A DNA stretch of 64,000 nucleotides from Balamuthia mandrillaris (Eukaryota > Discosea > Longamoebia > Balamuthiidae): contig JAVKOQ010000081.1 in assembly GCA_031835245.1 (NCBI GenBank), positions 62,001-126,000 on the forward strand. Reading direction: 5' to 3'. Under the pieces are notes generated by a model. The model saw only the letters and a list, made by a program, of their open reading frames with translations, was not told where the DNA came from and ran no database searches. The position numbers were made by a program, and so were the translations under genes. Numbering within the stretch: position 1 is the stretch's first letter; every line of letters begins with the position of its first letter. Shown here piece after piece: positions 30,653 through 42,879 of the stretch.

Positions 30653-32404
30653 CTCCATCACATCTCTAATCCTTAATATCAGGAACAATGTTGCTTAAAG
30701 AGACAGCGTTGATGGAGGAGCAAATGACATTAGCTGAGCTCACGTTGCAGGCCCTTTTCAGCGAAGAGCATCGAGAACAATCTCTAACAAGCTATTCCAT
30801 TGCCCTATCGGCACATGCCATGGCATGGCACGCGATGTACTATCGAAGAGACGCCGATAAATATTGTAAGTTCTTTAACATCTCGATGAATATCTGTAAA
30901 CGAATTCAGGCTTTCAACTCGGATGCTTACGTGAAAAGCTTGTATGCATTCAATCTTGCCAAGTTTCGCGAGAGGCTTTCGGAAGCGGAGAGAAGAAAGC
31001 TCAAGAAACAAATGTCAATGATTAAAGAGTCCCCTTACCATCCTCCTCCACCACCTTCTTCATTGAGGAATCCTTTGTCTTCACCGTCGTCTCCAGCTTC
31101 TTCCGTAACTACTTCGCCGTTTTCTTCCCCTCTCTTTCATCCTTCCAACTTTGGAACCACCCAGCGAACATCCTCTCCTTCACCGACTGAAACAACGGAA
31201 CCAGCACACACTGAATCCTCTTCCAGATCGAGCTCCCCAACCAACCGCGAATCTCCTCCTTTTTACTTTCCATCTCCATCCGACGTCCAGTTCGCGTCTT
31301 CAGCGCCATCTACGACATTGTCTTCAGCCTCTGCTGGAAAAACACATCCAGGTTACATCGGCGAGATTCCTTATCAATCCTTAGAGCTCGTTAACTCTGG
31401 TTCGTTTCTTGTTGTTTGTCGTTCCTCTATTTCTTTTTCATGTCCTGATGTTTTCTTTTATTATAATTACTGCAGCTTTCAATGTCTTTACGTGCGTTAT
31501 GGTGGGGATCAACCACTGCAACTCTACGGGACAGGGCAAGAGTTTGCTGTACAAGCTGTTAACAGTGCTTCACACGGTAGAGGAGGAATTGAGGGCAGAG
31601 CTATCGTCTTTTCGAGCGCTTGTACGACACCGATTTCGAATGGATGAACGAATGCACAACATTCGTGGAAAACCTTCAGAAAAGACGGATGTGCATGACA
31701 GAGAAATAGGATACATCTCCGAAGGGGAAGAAGATGAGAGCGATGAAGAGGAGGAGGAAGCTGAAGGAGATGAAGCGAGACGCAGCATTCTCCCGCTTCA
31801 AGTTCAACTCATCATCCAATTGCATCTTCTCGCGTTACGAATAGAGTGCCATTGGACGTTAGGAAGAAAAGAAAACGCCATCAAATGGGCCAAAGACCTT
31901 CTTTTGTGTTGCCTCGCCGGAGAACCTCTCTTGGAGACGACGATGGGATCCTTGTTATTTGTGCTTCGGACCGCATTTCGCACATTCCTCGTTGTGAAGG
32001 AGATGAACCTTCTTCAAACCTTGCTGACGGTCACTCTGTCACTCTCTTCTTCGGTTCCGGCCGTCAACGCCGTGCATCAAGAGTTCACGCGGCATGTGGA
32101 AGAGGCTGCTTCCAGAGCACGGAGAAGGAAAGGCCGGAAGCGGGCTCGCAAACCAGGAAGCGAAGAAGAAGAAGGTCAGCAACAACAGAAACGACAAAGC
32201 GATGGGTTGGAGGAAGATGCGGTGTTGCGAGAAAGACTGCAGAAGAGTAGACGAAGATCAGCACCAGACCTCTCAGCAGAGTTCTTGGAACTGTCGGCTT
32301 CTGCTATAAGCTATGATAGCAGAGGAGATAGCAGTGGGCCAAGCAGGACATCTTCTCTGTCTTCGGATGGAAGTGCAGAATGGGGGACCTCCTTTAGACC
32401 ATAA
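29634..32404 (+). CDS. Ser/Pro-rich helical protein of unknown function
   Basis: Four exons from the first in-frame ATG at 29634 (MYQKNCEEEE). The first ~250 residues are Ser/Thr/Pro/Gln-rich and low complexity. A folded part follows, with PPFVLRYVNAYLMYASHLYPLD and, after a (CT)n-bearing intron near 30600-30684, a helical region (LLKETALMEEQMTLAELTLQ, SYSIALSAHAMAWHAMYYRR, DADKYCKFFNISMNICKRIQ). Then come a second Ser/Pro-rich block, another helical region with HTVEEELRAELSSFRALVRH, an acidic run, a bipartite basic patch (RARRRKGRKRARK) and a Ser-rich end. I do not recognise the family. The helices and the YLMYASHLYPLD stretch faintly recall the middle region of fungal-type transcription factors, and the basic patch could be a nuclear signal, but there is no visible DNA-binding domain. 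Confidence 0.7.
30618..30650 (+). repeat. (CT)n microsatellite in intron
   Basis: About 16 CT units in the intron just before the exon starting at about 30685. Confidence 0.9.
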
Positions 32405-32952
32405 CAAATCTTTTCTTGCACTGTAGTTTTTCATTGTCATGTCTTTGTTTTTCGCTCTTCGGCCGGATGCAACATCCAATCCCTCCTTTATGATTGGGGG
32501 TGATGAAGGTTGCTCCGAGCACGGAGACCTTTTGTGGACGCGTTCTTCTTGGAGTATCCTACGGACAGGAAAAAATGGAAGGCAAGCAGTTTCTGTCTTC
32601 GAAAAAGACTCAAACGATGTCCTTCGTTTCAGGTCTGCAAAAAACGCTTCGCGTTGAGAACAAACACAAAAGTTTTGTTTTTTAAAAAGAAGAGGGATGC
32701 AGCGCCCATACGCTCGTGTCTTGCGCTCGTCTTGCGCTTCTGTTCCCACCTCTCGGAGTTATTTAACGTCGTCGCCACCTGCGCTCTACAACAACAAGCG
32801 GCGACGAACGGTTTTGCCCATTTCTCTACATTGGCGCTGCTGCTCTGTTTCCACGGACAATCATTTATCCGAACTGGACAAAAGAGACCCAAAGGCAATA
32901 TATTGTTGTTTCAACTGACTCTTTCTACTCCACTCATCACTACAACCAAGCC
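32405..32952. other. intergenic region
   Basis: 550 bp between the unknown protein and the decayed P-loop gene. A few frames of 60-150 codons are open, but their composition resembles no protein and I support none. Confidence 0.3.
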
Positions 32953-34145
32953 ATGAAACCCCTCGAAGGAATGTCGGAGGGTGAGGTTCACGCATGGCTA
33001 GAGAAACAAAAGGACTTTGCGCAGTTTGCTCAAACGTTCATAAGTCTGAGTGGCAAGCACATAGCTGGGCTAACCGAAGCACAGTTACAAAACGCGTTTG
33101 GGAATTTGCAAGGGAGTGCCCTCTTAAATGCCCTCCAATCCTTGAAGTCTGCTGCAAGGTTTGTGTGGAGGTCCTTGAATTGAAAATTACCAACGCCCGT
33201 TTCATTGTCCTTCCCTCTTGCCAAGGCCCACAAACGTTGGAAGAACTTGGCCGACTGTTTTCAGCAAATGGGATAGTGTTCAAGAGTACACATGCTGGAA
33301 CAAGCCGCCCCCTGTAAGCGTCATTCTTTCTACTTTTACCGCTCTCTTTTTTAAACCACTCATCTACTCTGCCATTCAGGAGGAGCAAAAGAAGGTGCTC
33401 GGTCCCCTTTTGGCCAGTCGTCACGCCGAGCAAAGGTGATCCCGAGATGCCCTACGAGAACTTCAACTTTCTGTACGCCCACAGCGGGATTGGGAACGGC
33501 GCCCTGTAGAATCTATTGGCGCTTCTCAATGACATGAGCACGAACATCGTGATCAACCTGGGGCTCTCTGGCGCAGGAAAGACCCACCTGCTCGTCTAAC
33601 TGGCGCAGCGAGGCGAATGCTGGGTACTTTTCTACGACTGCGGCTCGAATGCTCGGCAGATAGGCAACATCATCGCAAACGACAAAAATGTTAAAAAGTT
33701 CGATATAGCCTATGAGCAGTTTGTACTAAATTGGCGATGCTCAACTTTCAACTTGCGCAAGCCTACACACTCCTGCGACTGCTCAGAGATGGCGCGCTCA
33801 AAGAGCCAGGGCAGTTCTTGCGATACCTAGAAAACGGGGGACAAGAGGACGTTAGACAAGCTTTCGTGATTCTCTGTCGCAGAGTGGAGGATCTGTCCAC
33901 CTCGCAACATTTGAAGAATCTCGTCCTTACAGAAATCAAACAAGTTGGAAAGAAGCCGGTCGTCGTGGCGTGGGATGTGGCGGGGCTTCTGATGCAGTGG
34001 GGCGCCGGCATGGTGCCATTTTCCAATCTCCCCGCGAACCCGATAAGATCCCACCAGCGGGTACCTCATCGACGCTGGGTCCGCCTTCACTGTGGCCTGC
34101 CGCGTCGCACATGACAGCGATGGAAAAACCATCTTCTGCTGTGCA
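32953..34145 (+). pseudogene. decayed SAM-like / P-loop NTPase gene, possibly Crinkler-type
   Basis: A fossil with several breaks. The recognisable parts are a SAM-like N-terminal helix bundle (GEVHAWLEKQKDFAQFAQTF and GLTEAQLQNAFGNLQGSALL), a middle part with a Walker A signature (GLSGAGKTHLL) and a Walker-B-like strand, and a C-terminal helical part (DVRQAFVILCRRVEDLSTSQ). A header followed by a P-loop NTPase recalls Crinkler/CR-effector families of oomycetes, fungi and some protists; that assignment is a guess. Decay is moderate, since long readable stretches remain, which suggests a fairly recent loss. A (CT)n tract at 34233-34272 lies downstream in what may have been an intron. Confidence 0.5.
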
Positions 34146-34234
34146 CATGTGTGCAATTGTTTATGCCTTTATTTTCAATCTCCTTGTCTCTCTGTCGAAA
34201 ATGAGTTATGCGCAGGCTCACATCCAATGGGCAA

Positions 34235-34277
<43 letters not shown>

Positions 34278-34356
34278 CTTTTTCTCTTTCTGCAGGAGAG
34301 GAGTGGGGAAACAGGGATTAATACTGGAACAAATAGAGTTGGAGAAGCCAATTACA

Positions 34357-36504
34357 TTACACAGCAGAAGATCCATCCCTTTGCAAGCTGATACTTTTCC
34401 GTACAGCACGCGTTATCTGCGAACTTACTCTGCTTAGTTTCTGTGCCATTTGCAACTTCTTTGAAACGTCCTCGTCCTTATCTGTCTCGTCCATAATTTC
34501 TTCTTGTATCAGTTCCTCTATAACGTCCTCCAATGTTATGATCCCTAAATACTCTGTGTCTTCACTGTTGGCCACCAACGCCATGTGACCTTTTGTGAAC
34601 ATTAACTGTTTGTAAGCAACAAGATAGAGACAGGGAGGAGAAGACTAACAGAAAGGACTCAAAAGAAAATGAAGAAAGACGTACTTTTGCCATTCTGAAA
34701 CTCGTTGAGAATGTCGTAAAGCGGAGTATTGGCAAAGACGGTAGGCATGTAATTCAGTTTAAGATCTCGAATGGGAACCGCGTCTGCTGGATTCAACACG
34801 ATTAGGTTCTTGACAAGAAGGAGACCTTCTATATTCTCCTTGCTGCCGTTAGTAATAGGCACTCTTGAATGACCCGAATCCAAAAGCTATTCTTGTTATC
34901 AGATAAGAAAGAGATGAAGACAGCGAGTGAAGTAGAAGTAAAAGACCTTCGTCATGGTTTTGTAGTCAAGTACGTCGTTGATGTCAAGGCAGAAAACCTT
35001 CTCCATCGGCGTCATGCAACTTACTGCCGTCTTTTCAATCATGTCTAGAGCTCCTAGAATTATTGTCACTTCGTCATTCATAAGAGGTCCTGCAGCTTCA
35101 TGTTGCTTCACAAGTTCTCTCAATTCTTCGAGTACAGTGAAGGATGTGTTCCCAGGTAAGAAAAAGAGAAAAAGAGAACGAAACTGAAGAGAGAAAGAAA
35201 AACAACCTGCACGCCTAAAATAAGTCAAATGTTCGTGGCCCAGTATCAAGTCGAGCAACTTGCTAAGTGGCCATGCTATCACGAACAGGCCAATCATCAA
35301 CAGCTTTACCAGCCATGCTGTATTCGCGCCAATGGCCAACCCAAATCTTGTGCAGAGAGCTTGTGGGATGACCCTTTTTGGTGTGTTTTGTTTAGGTAGT
35401 TTGTTGCAAAAAGAAAAAAAAAAGAAAAAAAAGAAAAAAAAGAAAAAAAAGAAAAAAGAAAAAAGAAAAAATAAAGGAGAGAACAAAGGAAAGAGAGCCA
35501 TAAAGAAAGAAAAATAGAAAAGAAAGCAACGTACTCTCCGAAGAAGAGAACAAGAGTAACAGAGACGAGAACAGCGTAGAAAGGGTTCATCATGCGATCC
35601 AGAAAAAGGGGCAATGCTTCCATGGCGGCAGCGTTGGCCAACAGCAGTGTCACCAGGAGCAAATGGTGCTTCTTCACCACCGGCAAAATCTTGCTGGCAT
35701 ATCTCTTCTCCTTTGGTGTTCCGGATTGCTCCAACACTTGCAAGCTCATCACGTTCAAAGACATGAGTCCTATCGTCAAGCCTGACATCAAGCCTATTAT
35801 TACCGTGTGAAAGAACCTGTTAGCCTCCATTGAAGAGAAGAAGAGAAGAGCAGCAGAGCAGAGCAGAGCAGAGCAAAGCAAAGCAAAGAGAAGAGAAGCG
35901 AAGAGAAGGAAGGGGAGACAAGAGGGAACTGAAGGAAGAGAAGCAACAGAAGCGAACCTGCAGTGCAGACGAGACAGAAGGAAACAAAGCCGTAAAATAT
36001 GATCCAACGGATGTCATCCTCCACTTCACTAGGAAAATATAAAACGCCTTCGCACTCCAACCTTTGTTTTTTTTTTTTTGGTTGTAAGAAAACAGAAAAA
36101 AAAAAAGGGAAGAGAGAAGGAGAGACTGCTGTTTGGCAGAAGCTCCAAACAAAGAATAAAAAGGGAAGGAAAACAACAGACTCTTCATGAAACACTTTGC
36201 ATGTTATGTTGGAGCCAACAGCAGGCAATTCTCCAGACTCTCTCTTCATCTTGATGAGAAGATTCGTGTTCGTGTTGTGGAGGTCCGTCACTGCAACCAC
36301 TGGCGTCACTGCGAGCGAAGCGGAGGGCTCGTCCGCCTTAATGTCGTTGGAGACATGAGCATGAGCGCTGGCCTGTCCCGCCGCCGTCGCCACCACCACC
36401 ACCACCAGCAGCAGCGCCGACACGACCCGAAAGCCCCTGCCCCAGCCAACCTCAGCAGCAGCAGCAGCAGCAGCAGGAGGCAGGCCACCTTTCCTTGTTC
36501 CCAT
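34357..36504 (-). CDS. CNNM/CorC-type transporter (DUF21 plus CBS pair)
   Basis: About seven exons from 36504 (MGTRKGGLPP). A hydrophobic signal segment (VVSALLLVVVVVATAAGQAS) is followed by an extracellular stretch. The DUF21 membrane domain follows: VIIGLMSGLTIGLMSLNVMS, KHHLLLVTLLLANAAAMEAL, DRMMNPFYAVLVSVTLVLFF, VIPQALCTRFGLAIGANTAW, LLMIGLFVIAWPLSKLLDL. Then ELRELVKQH, GALDMIEKTAVSCMTPM, and a CBS pair with DSGHSRVPITNG and GHMALVANSEDTEYLGIITL followed by EDVIEELIQEEI. These are all hallmarks of CNNM/Mam3/CorC proteins, which handle Mg2+ or other divalent metals at membranes. The C-terminal cNMP-like domain of animal CNNMs seems missing, as the protein ends 40 residues after the CBS pair. 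Confidence 0.9.
35406..35472 (+). repeat. A6-9G purine tract in CNNM intron
   Basis: Tandem (A6-9)G units on the plus strand; poly-T on the coding strand, close to the exon starting near 35390. A long polypyrimidine tract is expected before an acceptor. Confidence 0.8.
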
Positions 36505-36742
36505 CCTCTTTCCTCCTCTTTCCTTTCCTTTCCTTTTCTTTTCTATTCTTTTCTTTTGTTGGTCCCTTTTTTTCCATTTCTGATTTACGGGGTCCCGTTT
36601 TTTCCTTTTTAAGGCGTGACACGTGCTCTTTTATTTCGCTGCACAAGTGTTCCACGAATTGTGTACAATTGGTGGGACTTTTATTTTTTATTTTTTTTTT
36701 TAACTTCAAAATATTACAGTTTAAAAGGGGAGGGAAGGGTTA

Positions 36743-37432
36743 CTACTTGCGATGGCCTCGTTGCTTTTTGGTGGATGAGGAAGCGGGGGAGGAAGAGGAA
36801 GGAGAGGAAAAGTCGAGAAAGAGGGATGGAGGAGGAGGTCCCGCTGCTGAACACGCCTCCTCCACTTTGCGTTTTACTGCCACCGAAATGCCTTCCGAAG
36901 AAACTCTGCCGATAACGAAAACACAACAATGCCACTTCAGCGATCAACAAAAGAAAAGCGAAAGGAAAAACAGGATAAAGGAGCAAAAAATAAGGGGACG
37001 TACTGGTCCGATGAAAAGGAGTTTAAGAGATGTTTAATTTGCCATATGTTCAAACTGGTGAAGACCTGCCCAAGATCTACTGAGTCATCCTCAAAGAAAC
37101 TCTTGCCAAGCACCAACACGTTGGCCGCCTCGTAGATATGATCCAGCTGCGATGCTATCGCATTCTATTGCATTGCGTCTCTCTGTCAGAAGCAGGAGAA
37201 GAGATAAAGAATGAGGAAGAGGAGGGTACATCAGATTTGTTGGACGTAATTCCACAGTTGACAAGCCAGGTCTTCAGTTCCGAAATCGCATACTTGAGCT
37301 TGAAGCCAAAGCCACATGTACATAGCTCAGATTGCTTCAACAAAGCATTGAACAGCCGACAATTAATAAAGTAGAAGATCTATATGTAATTTTCTTCTTG
37401 AGTATTCCTTTCCGGTTTCAAAGCAGGAAGAG

Positions 37433-37463
<31 letters not shown>

Positions 37464-40456
37464 AAGAACAAACCTGAAGGAAGAACTGTCTTTCAATCGC
37501 AGGAGAAAATGAGTTGTAACGCATTTGGTCATGCATTTCAGTCAGCTTCCATGTGAACGAACGAAACTTTACTTTTCGTTCTCCTTGTAAAGTAGTGTTG
37601 CGTGGCACTATCAGCTCTCTGGTCACGATAAAAACCAGTTATTCTCTTTTGTTTCATTAAAAAAAAAAAAACTAACGTACAGTTTTTCGAGAGCGCCTGT
37701 TGGTTGTTGCAAGATATTCGGTAAAAAGAGAGACTCTAATTCCTGTTTGTTTTGCATCATTCAGTTTTGAGAAACACCAAATGAATAATAAGTAAATAAA
37801 TATTACCCTCGAAAATGCTGTGATAAGTAGGCTGTACATATCTTTTATCAACAATTGCAGCGTTCCAATTAACCGAATACACGTTGGCATAGATTTGGCC
37901 GCTTTGCCAGTTATGTCTATCACTGTTTGAACAGCGCAGAAACAGTAGTCGTTCGCCACTTAAATTAATGAATAGGAAAGAAAGACAGGAGATAAAAAAG
38001 TACCATTCTCAAGGTCGATACCATCAATAGAAATATCTGGCAGTTTTTTGGTAAAGGAGGCTGGCACTCCGTCATCGCTAAGGGCCACTTTACAAAGCAT
38101 ATCCAACAAGGAACATGCAAAGCCCAACCAATAACAACAGTGTTGCGAACTCTCTGTATTTTTCTTTAAAGAATGGAAAAGAAAAGTGAGTTGATGAACA
38201 AATACGGAAGATGAGTGAGAATTGACAACAATGCGAAGGATAAACATACTCTATAATTGCCCTTCAACGAAGCAAGCAACTCGACGGCAATTCCATCACC
38301 TAATAAATGACTGTCATCAGAGCCATTGCTTGATGATGAAGAGCCACCACCTGCAAGCTGCCTTTTCAGTTCGCTTATGTCACGCTTCAAAGACGAAATA
38401 TTTTCCAATCGAATTTGTGAAGTCTCATTTGCTCTGATTGTTTTGTAAACTCATTAACCAACAAAAAAATAAATAAATAAAAAGACAAAGACAAAGAAAA
38501 AAGAAAGAGAAAAAGCAAAAGAAAAAAAGCACACAAACAAACAAAAAAAAAAAAACGAGCAAGCAACACAAAACACAAACGGGACGTACTTCCTAAGCTG
38601 CGTTTTTAATTCTTCATTCTCAGCTTCTATTTTGCTGAGCTTTTTCTGCAACTTTGCCGTCTTGTCATGTCCATCTTCTTCGTCACTTTTCTTTTCATTC
38701 TTCTTATGTTTCTGCTTGCTCTTTTCGCTTTTATCACTATCCCTATCTCCAGAGCGATCTTTACTGTGGCGTCTATCATCGTCCCTACCAGAATGAGCTT
38801 TATCATCGCCATTTTCCCAAGTTGGTATGGCACCTCTTTTAGACGACGATTTATGAGGTTTGTTGGCAGCCTTCCACCCTTTTTCTCTATCTGTTGTTTT
38901 TTCCTCCTCCTCTTCCTCCTCTGCTTCAACAACTGCCGGACGTGAGGACCCTTCTGTATGAGATGAGGCATCGCTATCCCAATGACGAGAAGAGGAAGAA
39001 ATTTGGCTTCCAATGCCGCTTTCTCGGTCGGAAGAGAGTGGCTCAGCTCCACTACGACTGTCGTTCACTTCATCTACATCGCTAAAGTCAGAACCATCTT
39101 CATCGTCGTCTGTATCAAAGTCTGACTGGGTTTCCGTTTCATCGCCAAGGGTTGTGTCGTCCTCTCCATCAGAGATCTCAGCATCAGTGTGAAGCTGATA
39201 GGCCACACCTCCGATGTCCACCGTTGCATGAGAGCTTGTAGTTGCTGCTTGTTGCTGCTGTTTACTAAATAACGGTTTGATGCATACCGGTCATGCTAAG
39301 AGAAACAAAAGAGAGAGAGAGAAGAGAGAATGAGTGAACGAAGGCGAGGAGATACGTACACCACGAGAAGTTTGCCGTCGTATTTGAGCCACCGTGATTT
39401 AATTGTCAGCAACTACAGAAGAGCCAGCTTTGGTCAGCGAACAAACCAAAAGTGCAGAAGAGCAGAAGAACACATCAAGACAGAAAGAAAGTAACAGAAA
39501 AAGAAGGAGCAACAAACCATGTTACCGCCAACAGGTTTAGCAACTGCAGGCGTCGCCGTCTCTCCTTCGCTCTCTTTCTTATTAGAGGAGCGTTTCTTCT
39601 TCTTTGACGTGTCATCCTTGGAAGCTTCTAACAACGGGAATTCCACATTCTCAGCTGGACTCCAAGGAGAGGGCTCCGACGAGGAGGATGGAGAGGAGGC
39701 TGGAGGTCGTGCGTATTTGGCCAGGTCGAAAGAGACGGAGGCCCATGCTTCCTTCTTGCCGCCCTTCCCGCTTTCTTGCTGTATTCGTTTGAGTGGAATA
39801 GCGTGATGAGAAAGGAGAGAAGAGGAAAGGAAGGAGAGAAGAAGAACAAGAAGAAAAGAAGAAAAGAAGAAGAAGAAGAAGAAGAAGAAGAAGAAGAAGA
39901 AGAGAGAGAGAAGGAGAGTTTACTTTATAAACGGTCAAGTCAATGAACTTGGGTTCGAAGCGGTTTTCCTCTGGGTACTTTAGAAGGGTGCTCTTCATAG
40001 CAATGACTTGGTCCCATTCCACCGAGTTATACTGAGCCACCACCTTTTTTTTCCCCAAAAAATAAATGTCAACCTCCGTATTGATCGATACCCCCTATAA
40101 AATAATGCAAAGATGAAAACATCAACAAAAACAGAACGAACCGATTTCGTCTTTCCCTTGTTCGATCCTTTCTTGCCTCTCTTCCATGCCACCCAAAAAT
40201 TCGCCCCGTTGCAATCTCTTCGCAAGCGGTCCAAACCTTTCAACACGATCTCGTACCGGAGAGTCACCGGAAGAGATTTGTTGTTGTTGTTGGCATCGCC
40301 TCCTCCTTCTTTCTTGGGCTTGCTGCTGCTGCTTCTCTTCTTTTTGCTGCTGTCACCGCTTTTGCCTTTGCTGCTGCTTCTGCTGCGGATGCCTTTGCGC
40401 TCGCCCTCTTCTCCGGCGGCCGCCTTCTTGTCCTTCCGCTTGCTCTTCTCCTTCAT
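36743..40456 (-). CDS. NT-C2 and dilute (DIL) domain protein
   Basis: Ten or more exons from MKEKSKRKDKK at 40456. After a Lys/Ser-rich head comes an EEIG1/EHBP1-type NT-C2 domain: LPVTLRYEIVLKGLDRLRR, FWVAWKRGKK, VAQYNSVEWDQV, FEPKFIDLTVYK. A long acidic and Ser-rich linker follows, then a coiled coil (KLQKKLSKIEAENEELKTQL; ISSLKRDISELKRQL). The C-terminal part has SQHCCYWLGFACSLLDML and FINCRLFNALLKQSELCTCG with FGFKLKYAISELKTWLVNCG, the DIL core known from myosin V tails, and LNIWQIKHLLNSF. The last exon, read to the stop at 36743, gives SSEGISVAVKRKVEEAC, which fits the DIL end. NT-C2 domains attach proteins to membranes and DIL domains bind cargo adaptors, so a membrane-actin or organelle tether is likely. 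It has no motor domain. Confidence 0.8.
39858..39912 (+). repeat. (GAA)n microsatellite in DIL gene intron
   Basis: About 15 GAA units followed by GA; TTC/CT on the coding strand. Confidence 0.9.
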
Positions 40457-40897
40457 GTCCTCCCTTCTTTTTTTTTTTTCTTTTGCTCGAAAAATTATTC
40501 GCCAATTTGTCGTTTTTCTTGAAATTATTGCGCCAAATAGCTCTTTATAAGGAAAATATACGAAAATAATCAACAAAAGTTGCAATAAAGTGGGGAATTC
40601 TTTACAAAGGGGGAGGAAGAGGGAGAAGCAGGAGGAGAGGCAAGAGAAGGAGGGAGGGGAAGTGGTGGGGGCGGGAGCGGCGGTTGTCCTTGTCCTGATA
40701 GAAGCCACGAGGAAGGCAACCATGCGCATGAAGACGAGGAGGCTGCGCTGCCGTCAAGGAAAGAGGGGAACGTGGATACGGAGGACGGAAATTGGATGTT
40801 GGCCATTACCTGCGGCCATGGTTGTTGTCCCACCAATTGCCTGGCGAAATCAGCTTGTGCTGCTGGTGTTATCATTGCTGCTCTCCTCCGTCTTGCC
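40457..40897. other. intergenic region, 3' of strawberry notch
   Basis: 440 bp on the downstream side of the strawberry notch stop and upstream of the DIL gene ATG. A minus-strand alternative frame through here reads Pro/Ser-rich low-complexity sequence and is not supported as coding. Confidence 0.3.
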
Positions 40898-42843
40898 CTA
40901 GGTTTTCTTTTCGCCGTCGTTCCTGCTGATGCTAAAGAAGCTAAGTGCTGCTGATTCGGTGATGTGTGGTTGCAGTTGTTGATCAATTGGAGTGGATAGG
41001 AGTTGAGAGCGTCGTCTCTCCACCTCCCAACGTATGCTAGAAAGGATGCCCTCATAGCCAGCCTCCTCGACACCAACCCCTATCTCTGCTTTCTTCTCGC
41101 CAGTAGCATCAACTACCCGCCACAATCTCAATCTTTTGAGGTTAGCGCGTTGAGACCTGTTGTTTCTGAGGGATGGAGGAGGGGGTGGTGGCAGTTGTGC
41201 TAACGCTGAAGCAGGCCTGAACGAGGAGTTAGTCTTTCTTCTTTTGTTGCTTGTTGGTTCCTGTTCTGCGTCCTCCTCATCCTCTTCTTGTTCTTCGTTA
41301 TGCTTCCTCTTTTCTGTGACGGGTTGTTGTTCTTCGTCGTCGCCAAGTATGATAATCACTTCTTGTTCTTGTTGTCGCCTCCGATAGTTATTGTAAGCGC
41401 TGCTGCCTCCACGAGCGGTGATATCATCGTCCAATCGATTCAGTCCCAAATGACACAGAGAGCGAATGATACGAAAGAAAGGCAACACGCTCCCCGTCAA
41501 CAATCCTCTCCGGAAATGTCGTTTACCAATTCCATAGCCGCTGCTTTCTTCGTACTTTTGCTTCCACAATCCTTTCACCTCTCCTCCCAATAATTGGCTA
41601 TCTTCATCGTCCACATCATCGCTCTCATCATCATCTGCCCTTTTCTTCTGTTTCCGTTTCTTTCTCGGGTCATTCAGCGGTAAGAACGTGTACTTGCTGA
41701 GAAGATAGTCATCGTCGACCTTGCCAGGAACTCTTCCTATGTTCGGTTTGAAGAGGTCCCATTTCTTGCCATCCGCAGTAGGGAGGGCTAAAACGACATC
41801 ACCAGAGAGATTCTGTTTGTAAAAGCCACATTCCGCAATACAGCTGTTGTTGTCTTTGTGTTGGGTGTGGAGGTATCGGTGAAGAGCATCCTCCCAGCTC
41901 AATCCTCTGTCTGTTACCAGACGATAACAGGTCAACGGGCCGGAGGCCGTGTCAATGACGTCTGGTGAGCTTTCGTAGGTGGCCTTCACATCCATTATGG
42001 ACTCACTGTAAACTCCTGCAAGAAATATTAACCGAAAGCGAAAAAGGAAACAGAAGAAGATGAAGAAGAAAGAAAAAAAAAAGAAGAAGAAGGAGGAGGA
42101 GGAGAGAAAGGTGATAAACAGGAAGAAGTAAAGAGGACACCTTTCTTCTTGGCATCTTGAACAAGCTCTAGATAAATACGATAAAAGTTCTCGAACAGCG
42201 CATTCTGGCAGTTGACTTCCAATCCCATTATGCGATTCAGAAATTTCTTTAAAGGCTGTTCCTTCTGGAATAGTCGGATAGATTCAGCTTGATCCGCAAG
42301 GGAGCGCAGGTTTGCCAAAGGTTGGTCGGGTATGCTCGCCTGTCGACACATCTCTTCCAATTCTGATAACGCCTTATTACCATACTCCGTGTTGATGAGG
42401 TATTTACTCAACGAGGAGGAAGCAGCTCCTGCTGCACGTCGATCAGCACTTGTAAGCGCTCCTGTCAGTTTGTTGTTCAGTTTTTTTATTGGATGTTTCC
42501 AACATCTTTTGATAAAAGGGTAAATAAGAATAACAAACCCAAAGAAGCAGCTCGTTGCGCCACTGCAGACGCTAACCGCCATTCTCCTCCTAATTCGGTG
42601 ACAACTAATTTGTAATGTGGTGCTGAATGCTGGTTACTGCGATGAGTGCGGCCAAGTTGTTGCATGGCCTTGTCAGCAGCCCAAGGAAGTTGCACGATGA
42701 TGTGAAGGCGACGGCGTTGGTTGAGACACCCTCTGTCCGCTTGGAGAGATATACCCACAGATCCGGCTTCGCTAATAATTGCTATCATTTTCTCTCCATC
42801 CATGAATGCATCTCTGTGAAAATTGTAAGCGAGTTTTTTCTCT

Positions 42844-42879
<36 letters not shown>

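Noticed and set aside
39945-39975. B-box-like GGTTCGAAGCG, possible tRNA
   Set aside because: It lies inside a coding exon of the NT-C2/DIL gene and no acceptor or anticodon stems fit.
40570-41076. Alternative minus-strand frame at the 3' end of strawberry notch
   Set aside because: Pro/Ser-rich low-complexity text; the other frame continues directly from the SBNO body to a stop.
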